From Evansella halocellulosilytica (GTDB lineage Bacteria; Bacillota; Bacilli; Bacillales; Salisediminibacteriaceae): a stretch of 64,000 nucleotides of DNA. The notes beneath the pieces are model-generated. The model ran no database searches. It saw nothing but the letters and a program-made list of their open reading frames with translations, and was not told where the DNA came from. Made by a program: the position numbers and the translations under genes. Positions 43,276 through 52,108 of this stretch are shown here, piece after piece. Positions within the stretch are counted from its first letter, which is position 1. Each line of letters begins with the position of its first letter. The DNA is taken from NCBI RefSeq assembly GCF_002335745.1, contig NZ_NIST01000001.1:858300-922299 (forward strand), given 5' to 3'.

Positions 43276-45078
43276 ATGTGTGGAATTGTCGGATATGTTG
43301 GAACAGAGGATGCGAAAGAAATATTGTTACAAGGGCTTGAAAAGCTAGAATATAGAGGCTATGATTCTGCAGGGGTTGCGATTGCAAATGACAATGGTAT
43401 CCATGTATATAAAGAAAAGGGCCGTATTGCGACTCTTCGTGAAGCTGTGGACGGAAATGAAAAGGGCTTCATCGGAATCGGCCATACACGCTGGGCGACA
43501 CATGGTGCACCGAGCCAAATAAATGCTCACCCTCATCAAAGTGAGACGGAACGTTATACGCTCGTACACAACGGAGTCATTGAGAACTACAGTCAGTTAC
43601 ACAAAGAATACCTTCAGGATGTCGAGTTAACAAGTGAAACAGATACCGAAATCATCGTTCAGTTAATTGAACGTTTTGCAAACGAAGGCAAAACGACAGA
43701 AGAAGCCTTCCGTGAAACGTTACGTCTATTAAAGGGATCTTATGCGACGGCTCTGTTGGATAAAGAAGACTTTGATACGATCTATGTCGGAAAAAATAAA
43801 AGTCCGTTACTTGTCGGATTAAGTGACGGCGTCAATGTTGTGGCAAGTGATGCGATGGCAATGCTCCAAGTAACAAATGAATTCGTTGAATTGATGGACG
43901 AAGAAATTGTTGTCGTAACAAGAGAAAGTGCGACAATTAAAGCGTTGGACGGTACGGTTCTATCCCGTGAACCGTATACAGCAGAACTTGATGCAAGTGA
44001 TATTGAAAAAGGGACGTATCCTCATTTCATGCTTAAGGAAATTGATGAACAACCGTTTGCGATTCGGAACATCATTTCAAAATACCAGGATGAAAACGAC
44101 AATATTAAACTCGACGAAAATATTCGTCAGGCGATGAACGACTCCGATCGCATTTATATTATTGCTGCAGGAACGAGCTATCATGCTGGACTCGTTGGAA
44201 AACAGATGATCGAGAAAATCGCCAAAAAACCAGTTGAGACGCATATTGCAAGTGAATTCTTATACAACATGCCGTTAGTAAGTGAAAAACCACTCTTTAT
44301 TTTTATTTCCCAAAGTGGAGAAACTGCAGACTCGCGCGGGGTACTCGTCAATGTTAAGAAAATGGGCTACCGTACGTTAACGATTACGAACGTACCAGGC
44401 TCAACATTATCTCGTGAAGCAGATTACACATTGCACACATTTGCTGGACCTGAAATCGCGGTCGCTTCAACGAAAGCCTATACGGCACAAATGGCCGTTT
44501 TAGCGATTCTTGCTGTAGATACAGCAAAGGCTGCAGGGATTGAAATGGATTTTAATCCGCTTCAAGAACTGGCGATCGTCGCAAATGCGATGGAAATTTT
44601 AACAGATCAAAAAGAAACACTTGAGGCGATTGCTCGCGAATACTTGAGTGTTACACGCAGCTGCTTCTTCATTGGGCGAGCAGCCGACTACTTCGTTTGT
44701 TTAGAAGGTGCATTGAAGCTAAAAGAGATCTCCTACATTCAAGCTGAAGGCTTTGCAGGTGGAGAACTGAAGCACGGAACGATTGCGTTAATTGAAGAAG
44801 GGACACCTGTTGTCGGGATTGCGACACAAGAGCACGTCAACTTAAGCATTCGTGGAAATATGAAAGAAGTCGTTGCCCGCGGCGCTTCTCCATGCATGAT
44901 CAGCATGGAGGGCTTTGAAGAGGAAGACGATGCACTCGTCATTCCGCGAGTACACGAATACTTGACACCGCTTGTCAGTGTCATTCCATTGCAACTGATC
45001 TCTTACTATGCAGCCCTCCACCGTGGCTGCGACGTCGATAAGCCGCGCAACCTAGCGAAATCAGTCACGGTAGAATAG
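43276..45078 (+). CDS. glmS: Glutamine--fructose-6-phosphate aminotransferase GlmS
   Basis: Makes glucosamine-6-phosphate from fructose-6-phosphate and glutamine. MCGIVGYVG supplies the N-terminal nucleophile Cys2 after Met removal. The glutaminase domain ([14 protein letters not shown]) is followed by two SIS domains ([18 protein letters not shown]) and the C-terminal [12 protein letters not shown] used by TnsD-type proteins as target. ATG 43276 with GGGAGG gives 600 residues, the normal size; the longer frame from 43222 is not real. The gene carries a ribozyme leader, and its 3' end is the attTn7 of the inserted element. Confidence 0.97.
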   Translation: MCGIVGYVGTEDAKEILLQGLEKLEYRGYDSAGVAIANDNGIHVYKEKGRIATLREAVDGNEKGFIGIGHTRWATHGAPSQINAHPHQSETERYTLVHNGVIENYSQLHKEYLQDVELTSETDTEIIVQLIERFANEGKTTEEAFRETLRLLKGSYATALLDKEDFDTIYVGKNKSPLLVGLSDGVNVVASDAMAMLQVTNEFVELMDEEIVVVTRESATIKALDGTVLSREPYTAELDASDIEKGTYPHFMLKEIDEQPFAIRNIISKYQDENDNIKLDENIRQAMNDSDRIYIIAAGTSYHAGLVGKQMIEKIAKKPVETHIASEFLYNMPLVSEKPLFIFISQSGETADSRGVLVNVKKMGYRTLTITNVPGSTLSREADYTLHTFAGPEIAVASTKAYTAQMAVLAILAVDTAKAAGIEMDFNPLQELAIVANAMEILTDQKETLEAIAREYLSVTRSCFFIGRAADYFVCLEGALKLKEISYIQAEGFAGGELKHGTIALIEEGTPVVGIATQEHVNLSIRGNMKEVVARGASPCMISMEGFEEEDDALVIPRVHEYLTPLVSVIPLQLISYYAALHRGCDVDKPRNLAKSVTVE

Positions 45079-45102
45079 AAAAAGATAGATTTTTACTCTA
45101 AT

Positions 45103-45165
45103 TGATAAAACAAAATAAAGTTTGCCGAATGAGAAAAAAGTCTGCCTAAGAAGAAAAAAGTTTGC
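45103..45165 (+). repeat. Tn7-like right end, copy 1, with three TnsB-type sites
   Basis: Three 14-mers of the form AGAAAAAAGTTTGC lie at 45112-45125, 45132-45145 and 45152-45165, exactly 20 bp apart, as in the dense right end of Tn7. The outer end reads TGATAAAAC from 45103, 25 bp behind the glmS stop, which is the expected attTn7 position. Confidence 0.75.
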
Positions 45166-45168
45166 ACA

Positions 45169-45215
45169 AAGCCCCGTGAGTATATCCAGTATATGGATGT
45201 ATTAACGGGGCTTTT
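45169..45215 (+). terminator. Terminator hairpin behind right end 1
   Basis: AAGCCCCGT (45169-45177) pairs with ACGGGGCTT (45205-45213), followed by TTTT. It would stop glmS transcription from entering the transposon. Confidence 0.8.
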
Positions 45216-45750
45216 TAATGTGGAATTGTTGCCGTATAGGTGTCCTGTAGGGATTGAGGGTCCCCTTACGGGGAGAGTAATCCTTGAATAAGTATGGTAA
45301 AAGGGATGTCCGTATGTCTCTCTAAAGATATACAGACCCGAAAGCAATTCAATGAACAAGTGCCCACACCCTGTATCGTGTAAAAAGCGCTACAAGTGGT
45401 TTCCCCCAAGAAAATAAATATATATAAATAATTAGTAATTGGTCATGTAAGAGGAATCCATCAGATACCGGGGGTTTTGGTTTGTGCAGAGTATGGGATA
45501 CTACTGTATGACAGCCATGTGCTATACGGGTATATAGTAAGGAAATGGGATGTATAGGTGAACCGTAAGGTGTCCTATTGTCTCCTCTATAACTTCTGTT
45601 TATAAAGTGTCAGTCTCACTTATCCCCCACTTACAATCTGAAAATGATTTTTCAAAAAAGGGGAAGTGAGAACCAGTCTATGTATGAGTCTGATAAATAG
45701 ACTATCGAATCGGGAACGTATCTACGATACCTCTTCTCATTTTTTATTTG
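45216..45750 (+). ncRNA. Candidate structured RNA behind Tn7-like right end, copy 1
   Basis: No open frame with an RBS. The segment is a diverged duplicate of 45963-46410. Shared blocks include a CCCCTTACGGGG / CCCTTTTCGGGG hairpin with AATCC(T/C)TG-ATAAGTA behind it (about 45261-45295), an ACC-GTAA-GGT tetraloop hairpin (45562-45571), and a nearly identical tail 45679-45738 with the stem GTATC-TAC-GATAC. The tail ends in TTCTCATTTTTTATTT, a possible terminator. Conserved GNRA-type loops and the non-coding character suggest an RNA, but expression is unknown; it could also be transposon-end DNA. Confidence 0.4.
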
Positions 45751-45854
45751 GAGAAGGTTTGAGAATTACTTTTCACAAACAAAGGAGAAAAATCATGGAT
45801 AAGGATGCATGTTGTTTATGGTATTCCTTTTAAAAAGTCTTCTTTATATGTGGG

Positions 45855-45918
45855 TGTCAAACCAAACTGAAGTTTGAAGTATGGGAAAAAATCTGTTTAT
45901 AAAGAAAAAAGTTTATAC
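45855..45918 (+). repeat. Tn7-like right end, copy 2 (degenerate)
   Basis: Aligns with copy 1 along its whole length: terminus TGTCAAAC from 45855, then three degenerate TnsB-type sites around AAGTTTG (45870), AAATCTG (45889) and AAGTTTATAC (45909), again about 20 bp apart, and a following AGCCCCTG/CAGGGCT hairpin. It carries the canonical Tn7 terminal TGT. Confidence 0.65.
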
Positions 45919-45962
45919 AGAGCCCCTGAGTGTATCCCTAGTATGTATATAATCACAGGGCT

Positions 45963-46410
45963 TTTTTTATATAAAACTGTGGTCGTAACGAGGTTACCAG
46001 AGAGGATCAGGCTTACCCTTTTCGGGGTGGATAATCCCTGCATAAGTACAGCACAAGGGACGTTCCCCTCTCACTGAAGAGTATTGGAACCAACTCAATC
46101 AAGGGAAGCCCACGTCCAGAAGTGTATAACATGCTTCGGATAGAAGCACTCGCCCATAAAAAAATAAATAAATATATAAATAAATGATTAGGCATAGGTC
46201 GCGTGGTAAGTAGGTGAATTGTGGTGGTACAAGGGAAACCGTAAGGTATACTAATGGATTATCTGTATCTGCAAGTTTACAACTCTCTTATACATTAAAT
46301 AACTGTACAAGGCAGGGGAAGAGGGAGCCAACTATGTATGAGTCTGATGTATTAGTCTAACGAATCGGGGATGTATCTACGATACCTCTTCTCGGTTCTA
46401 TTTTATTTGA
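45963..46410 (+). ncRNA. Candidate structured RNA behind right end, copy 2
   Basis: Second copy of the segment at 45216-45750. The hairpin CCCTTTTCGGGG (46017-46028), ACC-GTAA-GGT (46239-46248) and the conserved tail (46332-46391, with GTATC-TAC-GATAC) are retained while much of the intervening sequence differs. Conservation in patches despite divergence suggests selection for structure. Confidence 0.4.
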
Positions 46411-46628
46411 TAAAGGTGAAAATAAACAGAAAAGCCTGTCTCCTAAATACATAACTCTACTTATTAAAACTTAGTTCCATTTTAGAAAAATGAAAAAGAG
46501 CAAGAGGGAAAAGGGATTTAGGAGGATAGTGGACATCGCAAGACCTTCTTTCAAACTCACACCTACACGGTTCGGGATACAACCTTCGTTAGTTGATTTA
46601 CCCTTCAATGTATTCTTGTCTTTTTACT
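46411..46628. other. Spacer before ynfA, no gene called
   Basis: About 220 bp. A possible 87-codon frame from 46490 begins lysine-rich but lacks an RBS and overlaps ynfA antisense; I do not support it. Confidence 0.5.
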
Positions 46629-46955
46629 TTATTGGCGAGGTGCAAATAACATTACTGAAACACCCACTAAACATATACCAGCACCTATCCAATCGTATAA
46701 ATCAGGTGTTCTTTTATCAATACCCCATCCCCACAATACAGAAAGAACAATAAATACTCCTCCATAGGCAGCATATACTCTACCGAATGATGGAAATGTT
46801 TGAAATGTGGCAATAACACCATATAACGCCAAGGCTATTCCTCCGAAAGCCCCCCAATAAAATGGCTTACCTTCTCTTAACCATAGCCAAATAAGATAAC
46901 CTCCACCAATCTCTGCAAATCCAGCAAATATAAACAATACAATTGTGTAAATCAT
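46629..46955 (-). CDS. ynfA: YnfA/UPF0060 family small membrane protein
   Basis: A 108-residue protein with four membrane helices (for example [20 protein letters not shown]), the UPF0060/YnfA pattern including [19 protein letters not shown] and [19 protein letters not shown]. The family is related to small multidrug-resistance exporters. RBS AGGGTGGG lies upstream of ATG 46955. It is transcribed towards the RNA copies, between the right ends and the left-end-like cluster, so it is transposon cargo. Confidence 0.88.
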   Translation of the reverse strand: MIYTIVLFIFAGFAEIGGGYLIWLWLREGKPFYWGAFGGIALALYGVIATFQTFPSFGRVYAAYGGVFIVLSVLWGWGIDKRTPDLYDWIGAGICLVGVSVMLFAPRQ

Positions 46956-46984
46956 TTAATGCCCACCCTTGATAACTAATTAAC

Positions 46985-47110
46985 ATGGTAATATACCGTA
47001 TTCCAAGGGTAGTAAAGCACTGCATTACCATAGAACAACCAGAAGGCAAGAAATCGGTTATGGTACAGGTGGCACCGCAAGGTGCTCTCATGAGGTTTAG
47101 GACACTCTCT
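46985..47110 (+). other. Third partial copy of the structured segment
   Basis: ATGGTAAT (46985) / ATTACCAT (47023) form an inverted pair. Further on, GCACC-GCAA-GGTGC (about 47071-47084) is a GNRA-loop hairpin matching the ACC-GTAA-GGT hairpin of copies 1 and 2. Similarity to the other copies is limited to this part. Confidence 0.3.
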
Positions 47111-47139
47111 TTGTTTGGTAATCTCTACTCTATGGTTAA

Positions 47140-47311
47140 GCAAACTTTTTTCTTATCTGTTTTAATTATTGAGTTCATATACGGCTGAAAAGGGGCAAAT
47201 CTATGAGCAAACTTTATTCTCATGAAATAAGTTGGGTAATGCCTTTGAGGCTAGATATGGCAAGGGATGGACGTGTTTACGCGTATCTGCAAACTTTATT
47301 CTAATTTAACA
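47140..47311 (-). repeat. Tn7-like left-end-type cluster of TnsB sites in inverse orientation
   Basis: GCAAACTTTTTTCT (47140-47153), GCAAACTTTATTCT (47207-47220) and GCAAACTTTATTCT (47289-47302) are inverse copies of the right-end sites, spaced 67 and 82 bp as in a Tn7 left end. The outer 23 bp (47289-47311, ending ...TTTAACA) are complementary to the right-end terminus 45103-45125 at 19 of 23 positions. The cluster lies 180 bp before tnsA. Confidence 0.65.
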
Positions 47312-47491
47312 TAGTTACAAAAACTTTTTTGCAGTAAATATCTTAGGTGTTAGAAGAATGATAATAATGTTCTCTTAAAATCATAAAAAAGATTGCTGGG
47401 GATATTGAATGTGTCTAACCGGCCCGTTAGAATCGAGTTACTAAAAATTCACTAGAATACTAGATACATATTGCAGTAGAGGAAGTGGAGT

Positions 47492-48343
47492 ATGACTAAA
47501 CGTAATCAACCTTGGAATGAGAATAAATATAATCGGTTTGTTAAAGAAGGACGAGGGCAAGGAGCAGGTAAGGAATATAAACCATGGTTGACTATTCAGG
47601 ATTTTCCTTCTATGGGGCGGGTATCACGAATACTAGGATGGAAGAGTGGTAGGGTACATCATTTATTTTCGGATTTGCAGGCTCGATACTTTTATATGTT
47701 GGAGTGGGAAGATACGGTTGTGGACATACGAGAACATTTTCCCCTATTGGACCTTGAAGATACTATACAACAGAAATCAGATTTGAATTTCAAACTATTT
47801 ACAGATAAAGAAAGTGGATACCCATATACACTAAGCACTAATTTCCTAATAACGATAAACAGAGCCGATGGAGTTAATTTGTATTTAGCAAGAAGCATAA
47901 AAATGGCTACGGAACTTGAGAAGAAAATGACATTAGAAAGGTTAGAGTTTGAACGCCGATATTGGACAGAAAAAGGAATAGACTGGGGAGTTGTTACTCA
48001 AAAAGAAATTTCTAATGTGTTTGCAAAAAATATTGAATGGGTGCATTCCTCCTTATATTCATATGCTGAAAGAGGCTTTACACAGGATGATTTGATTTAT
48101 TTAGGTAACGCCTTAATAGAAAGGTTAATAGATGCCAAGCGTTCGATTAGAAAGATTACTGCCGACTTTGACAAAGATTTTAATTGCGATTCGGGAACAG
48201 GGTTGTTTGTTTTCAAGTTTTTAATTGCTTCAAAACAAATTGAGGTAGATATGACTAATCAAATTGACGTAAATCTATCCAACTCAATAATTGAAGTAAA
48301 ACAACAAATAACGTATGAGGAGGTAAAAAGAAAATGCTTGTAG
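47492..48343 (+). CDS. tnsA: Tn7-like transposition protein TnsA, catalytic acids substituted
   Basis: TnsA normally cuts the 5' ends of the transposon. The protein aligns well with E. coli Tn7 TnsA over its length: KEGRGQG, GRVHHLFSDL, VVDIREHFPL, ERRYWTEKGIDWG and a C-terminal HTH region that contacts TnsC. However, the catalytic Glu63 of Tn7 corresponds to Gln63 here (SDLQ, codon CAG 47678-47680) and Asp114 to Asn117 (STNFLI, codon AAT 47840-47842); only the Lys is kept (SIK, Lys137). The enzyme is therefore probably nuclease-dead. The reading frame is intact at 283 residues. RBS GAGGAAGTGGAG. It overlaps tnsB by 10 bp. Confidence 0.92.
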   Translation: MTKRNQPWNENKYNRFVKEGRGQGAGKEYKPWLTIQDFPSMGRVSRILGWKSGRVHHLFSDLQARYFYMLEWEDTVVDIREHFPLLDLEDTIQQKSDLNFKLFTDKESGYPYTLSTNFLITINRADGVNLYLARSIKMATELEKKMTLERLEFERRYWTEKGIDWGVVTQKEISNVFAKNIEWVHSSLYSYAERGFTQDDLIYLGNALIERLIDAKRSIRKITADFDKDFNCDSGTGLFVFKFLIASKQIEVDMTNQIDVNLSNSIIEVKQQITYEEVKRKCL

Positions 48344-50457
48344 TGAATAACCTTATTTCCTTTAATACGTCAGAAAATGAGAAAGTAGTAGAAAGGGTTT
48401 TATGGCTTAATAAAGCACATAATTATGGGTATTTTTTTAATATTCATTCCATCTCTATGCCTTATGAAAGGAATATTTCGGACGTGGAAGGAGGGCTTAA
48501 CAAGGGAAGCATAACTCTTGTTGAAAAAGACCCTTATAGAAGCCGCCTTATTAATGAAGAGGATATTCCCAAAAAACATCTGTTCTTACGTGACAATGCT
48601 TGGGAAATCATAAAGGATATCGTGAAGTTGGAACCATTTGTTTACCACCCAGCAGAAAGAAGAAAATTAATTCTAAAAAAATGTGAAGCCCATAATGTTC
48701 ATGAAAGTACTGTTATTCGCTACTTAAAGAAGTATTGGCAACGCGGTAAAACCAAAAATGCCCTTTTACCTGATTATTATCTGTGTGGGGGTAAGGGTAA
48801 GGAAAAGAGGGCTAGTAATGTAAAAAGAGGAAGACCTAGAAAGCATGGACAGGTTACAGGAGAAGGAATAAATATTGATGAAAATATCAAAAGAATATTT
48901 AGGTCTGCTATAAACAAGCATTATTACTCCTCTGCTGAAAAATCACTAACTCTTACCTACGAATTAATGTTAAAAGATTATTTTAGCATGGACAGTAAAG
49001 TGAAAGGAAAAGTAGAAATACCCGTAATAAAATCCTATGGAGAGTTACCTTCACTAAATCAATTTAGATATTGGTTTGAAAAGGAAAGAGACATAAAAAA
49101 AGAAATCAGCCAAAGAAAAGGTCGAAAAAACTATGACCAAAACCATAGAGCAATTATTGGGGAGTCTACAACAGAAGCATTAGGTCCCGGTGCAGTTTAT
49201 CAGATTGATGCAACGGTAGGCGACTTATACCTGTTATCAAGATTTAATCGTGATTGGATAATTGGACGACCTGTAATTTATTCTGTAATGGATGTTTATA
49301 GCAGAATGATCGTAGGTCTATATATTGGATTGGAAGGTCCATCTTGGGCTGGTGCAATGATGGCTTTGGCTAATGCTGCCTCTGATAAAGTTAGTTTTTG
49401 TCGGGACTTCGGAATTGAGATTGAAAAACATGAGTGGCCAGCCGCACACCTTCCAGAATCTATTTTGGCTGACCGAGGAGAATTAGAGGGAAGTAAAGTT
49501 GAGCCCCTAATTAATAACTTCGGAATAAAAATTCTAAATACACCCTCTTACAGGGCTGATTTAAAGGGAATAATTGAACAGCATTTCCGAGTGACCAATA
49601 CAAGAACGAAGGCTTTTCTGCCGGGTTCAGTAAAGCCTGTTAAAGAACGTGGGGATCGTGATTACCGTTTGGAAGCACAATTGGATATTTACCAGTTTAC
49701 TCAAGTAATTATTAAATGTGTTTTATACCATAATAATCAACATTATCTTACAAACTATCAGCGTGAAGAAATGATGGTGGAGGACGGCATAGAGTCTATT
49801 CCAATACAACTTTGGGAATGGGGGATAAACAACAAATCTGGAAAGTTACGTCATGCTTCAGAAGATATTGTAAAACTTAATCTCATGCCAACGGGCAAGG
49901 CTACTGTAACTGCAAAAGGGATTGCGTATAAAGGGTTACTATATGGTTCAAAACAGTCCTTAAAGGAAAGATGGTTTGAAAAAGCACGGAATCGGGGGAC
50001 TTGGAAAATTGAAATAAGTTATGATCCAAGAAATATGGATTATATATATTTACGGGCTGAAGATGGTTTGAGTAAGGGCAAGATAGTTGAAGAAGTCAAT
50101 TATTTGCTAGAATACGAGAAACTGAAAGAAAGGCAACACAAGGAGAAGACAATACAGTCAAAAGTTGATTTAAATACTGAAATCGAGGAAATTGTAAATC
50201 AGGCTAAACAGAAAACATCTCATAATCAAACGAATCAAACCAGTAATAGAAGCAAGATTGGAAGTATACGAGAAAACCGTACTGTTGAAAAAATGATTCA
50301 ACGTGAAGAAGAGGCCTTTGAATTAAATAAAAGTAATATAGAAAACTCAGAGGTTGTTCCTTTTAATCAATCTGAAAGTAGTGAATTTATGGGGGATACA
50401 GGGTATGATTTGTTGTTGAGAAAGCAGAAGGAGGCTTTAAATAAAAAAGATGAATAG
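48334..50457 (+). CDS. tnsB: Tn7-like transposase TnsB (DDE)
   Basis: RNase H-fold transposase that binds the end repeats and performs 3' cleavage and strand transfer. N-terminal HTH domains (for example VHESTVIRYLKKYW) are followed by the DDE core: Asp in YQIDATVGDLY, Asp in ILADRGELEG and Glu in GIIEQHFRV, all present. A beta-barrel and a C-terminal tail that contacts TnsC follow. At 707 residues it matches Tn7 TnsB. RBS AGGAGG lies inside the tnsA end, and the stop overlaps tnsC. Confidence 0.94.
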   Translation: MLVVNNLISFNTSENEKVVERVLWLNKAHNYGYFFNIHSISMPYERNISDVEGGLNKGSITLVEKDPYRSRLINEEDIPKKHLFLRDNAWEIIKDIVKLEPFVYHPAERRKLILKKCEAHNVHESTVIRYLKKYWQRGKTKNALLPDYYLCGGKGKEKRASNVKRGRPRKHGQVTGEGINIDENIKRIFRSAINKHYYSSAEKSLTLTYELMLKDYFSMDSKVKGKVEIPVIKSYGELPSLNQFRYWFEKERDIKKEISQRKGRKNYDQNHRAIIGESTTEALGPGAVYQIDATVGDLYLLSRFNRDWIIGRPVIYSVMDVYSRMIVGLYIGLEGPSWAGAMMALANAASDKVSFCRDFGIEIEKHEWPAAHLPESILADRGELEGSKVEPLINNFGIKILNTPSYRADLKGIIEQHFRVTNTRTKAFLPGSVKPVKERGDRDYRLEAQLDIYQFTQVIIKCVLYHNNQHYLTNYQREEMMVEDGIESIPIQLWEWGINNKSGKLRHASEDIVKLNLMPTGKATVTAKGIAYKGLLYGSKQSLKERWFEKARNRGTWKIEISYDPRNMDYIYLRAEDGLSKGKIVEEVNYLLEYEKLKERQHKEKTIQSKVDLNTEIEEIVNQAKQKTSHNQTNQTSNRSKIGSIRENRTVEKMIQREEEAFELNKSNIENSEVVPFNQSESSEFMGDTGYDLLLRKQKEALNKKDE

Positions 50458-52102
50458 AGTCATCATTCCAAATGGTTGTGATGCTGTTGTTGCTGAATAC
50501 GGGGAACAGGTTATTGAGGAATATAGTGGGAATCCCTTCATTGAAGCACTTCCTTCTATCCTTTCTACAGAGGAAGCCATTGAAAAAATGGCTATATATG
50601 CCGAATACAATTCAAAAGAAAGAATGCTAGATAAACATTATCGCATTCATTTGGTACAAAGATTATTCCAATGCTTTCAGCCGTTATGGATACACTTGGA
50701 TTTGGAAAGTAGAATTTCCAGAGTTATTCGGCAGGGATATTTGGCAAGAAATCCTTTTCGAACCGGATATGCACAGGGCTTGCAGGAAGGGCATCGAAAT
50801 ATCAACGGATTGCAAAGTGAATTAAGCAATAATAGTGTTTTTAGAACAACAGCAGCAGGATTTACGATAATCGGTGTAAGTGGCATGGGAAAAACAACGG
50901 CTTTAAATAGGATTTTATCTTTATACCCTCAAGTCATTGTTCATAAAGACTATAATGGAATAAATTTCAGTATGTATCAACTTGTATGGCTTAAACTTGA
51001 TTGCCCATTTGATTCTTCCTTGAGAGGACTAGCCTTGGAATTTTTCCGTAAGGTAGACGATTTATTGGGAACAGAGTATCACAAAAAATTTGGCCTAGGT
51101 AGAAAAACTATAAATGATATGTTGGTGATTATGTCTCAAATAGCGAGAAACACAGGGCTGGGTGTTTTAGTTATAGACGAGATTCAGCATTTAAGTAAAG
51201 CCAAAAGTGGTGGGGATCAGAAGATGCTGAACTTTTTTGTAACACTAGTTAATACAATTGGAGTTCCAGTTATTTTAGTAGGAACACCCGCTGGATTGTC
51301 TATTTTGCAAAGTGAATTTAGACAGGCAAGACGGGGAAGTGGTCAAGGAGATATGATTTGGGATAGGTTGAAAAACAATCAAAACTGGGATTTATTGATT
51401 AATGCACTTTGGGACTACCAATGGACAAGGCAGCAGATTCCTTTAACAGATGATTTTAAAAATATCCTGTATGAGGAAAGCCAAGGTATTATTGATATCT
51501 CGGTAAAACTCTATGCTATGGCTCAAATTGAGACCATTATGACAGGAAAAGAAGAGGTATTGCCTGAAACAATTAGTCAGGTGGCTAGTAAGCATCTACA
51601 ACTGGTTAAACCAATGATTCAGGCTTTGAAGTCGGGCAACATTAGTAAGATTGCAAAGTTTGAGGATATCAGTACAGTGGACGTAGATTTTTTAGGATTT
51701 ATCGAAAAAGAAAGTGCTTCTATTGATTTGCAAATGAAGATGGAAGCAATAAAAAGAACGCAAAAGAAAAGAGAACAAGAAATGAGTTTATCCATAAAAG
51801 AAAAAGCAATTTTGAAACTTATAGAGTTGGATTTTGAGCCAAACGAGGTTCAAAAGGTTGTAGAGGAAGTTACAGAAAAAGAGGGGAATTTGGAAATCAA
51901 CGAACTGGTTGTAAAAGCGATTCAGGGAATATCCGCTTCAAATAAACGAAAGAAAAGGACAAAGAAGGAGGAATTTTCGGTAGTAAATGATATAAGGATC
52001 TTGGTAAATGAGGGACGAAAGGAAAATAAGACAGTTTATGAAATTCTTCGGTATGGTGGTTTTATCAAAAGTCATAAAAGCGATTTCGGTCAGACAGGGT
52101 GA
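50450..52102 (+). CDS. tnsC: Tn7-like AAA+ regulator TnsC
   Basis: ATP-dependent adaptor that joins the TnsA-TnsB complex to the target selector. Walker A is GVSGMGKTT and Walker B is VLVIDEIQHLS; sensor-type VGTPAGLS follows. The C-terminal third is helical and charged, the part that contacts TnsA in Tn7. At 550 residues it has Tn7 size. ATGAATAG overlap with tnsB shows translational coupling. Confidence 0.94.
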   Translation: MNRVIIPNGCDAVVAEYGEQVIEEYSGNPFIEALPSILSTEEAIEKMAIYAEYNSKERMLDKHYRIHLVQRLFQCFQPLWIHLDLESRISRVIRQGYLARNPFRTGYAQGLQEGHRNINGLQSELSNNSVFRTTAAGFTIIGVSGMGKTTALNRILSLYPQVIVHKDYNGINFSMYQLVWLKLDCPFDSSLRGLALEFFRKVDDLLGTEYHKKFGLGRKTINDMLVIMSQIARNTGLGVLVIDEIQHLSKAKSGGDQKMLNFFVTLVNTIGVPVILVGTPAGLSILQSEFRQARRGSGQGDMIWDRLKNNQNWDLLINALWDYQWTRQQIPLTDDFKNILYEESQGIIDISVKLYAMAQIETIMTGKEEVLPETISQVASKHLQLVKPMIQALKSGNISKIAKFEDISTVDVDFLGFIEKESASIDLQMKMEAIKRTQKKREQEMSLSIKEKAILKLIELDFEPNEVQKVVEEVTEKEGNLEINELVVKAIQGISASNKRKKRTKKEEFSVVNDIRILVNEGRKENKTVYEILRYGGFIKSHKSDFGQTG

Positions 52103-52108
52103 TGTGAA

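Noticed and set aside
46013-46195. Small minus-strand frames inside the Tn7 right-end repeats
   Set aside because: Not conserved between the two copies of the segment and without an RBS.
45216-47110. T-box riboswitch, because of GGTGGCACCGC near 47068
   Set aside because: No complete T-box core, specifier loop or downstream aminoacyl-tRNA gene on the same strand; the motif is better explained as a GNRA hairpin shared by three copies.
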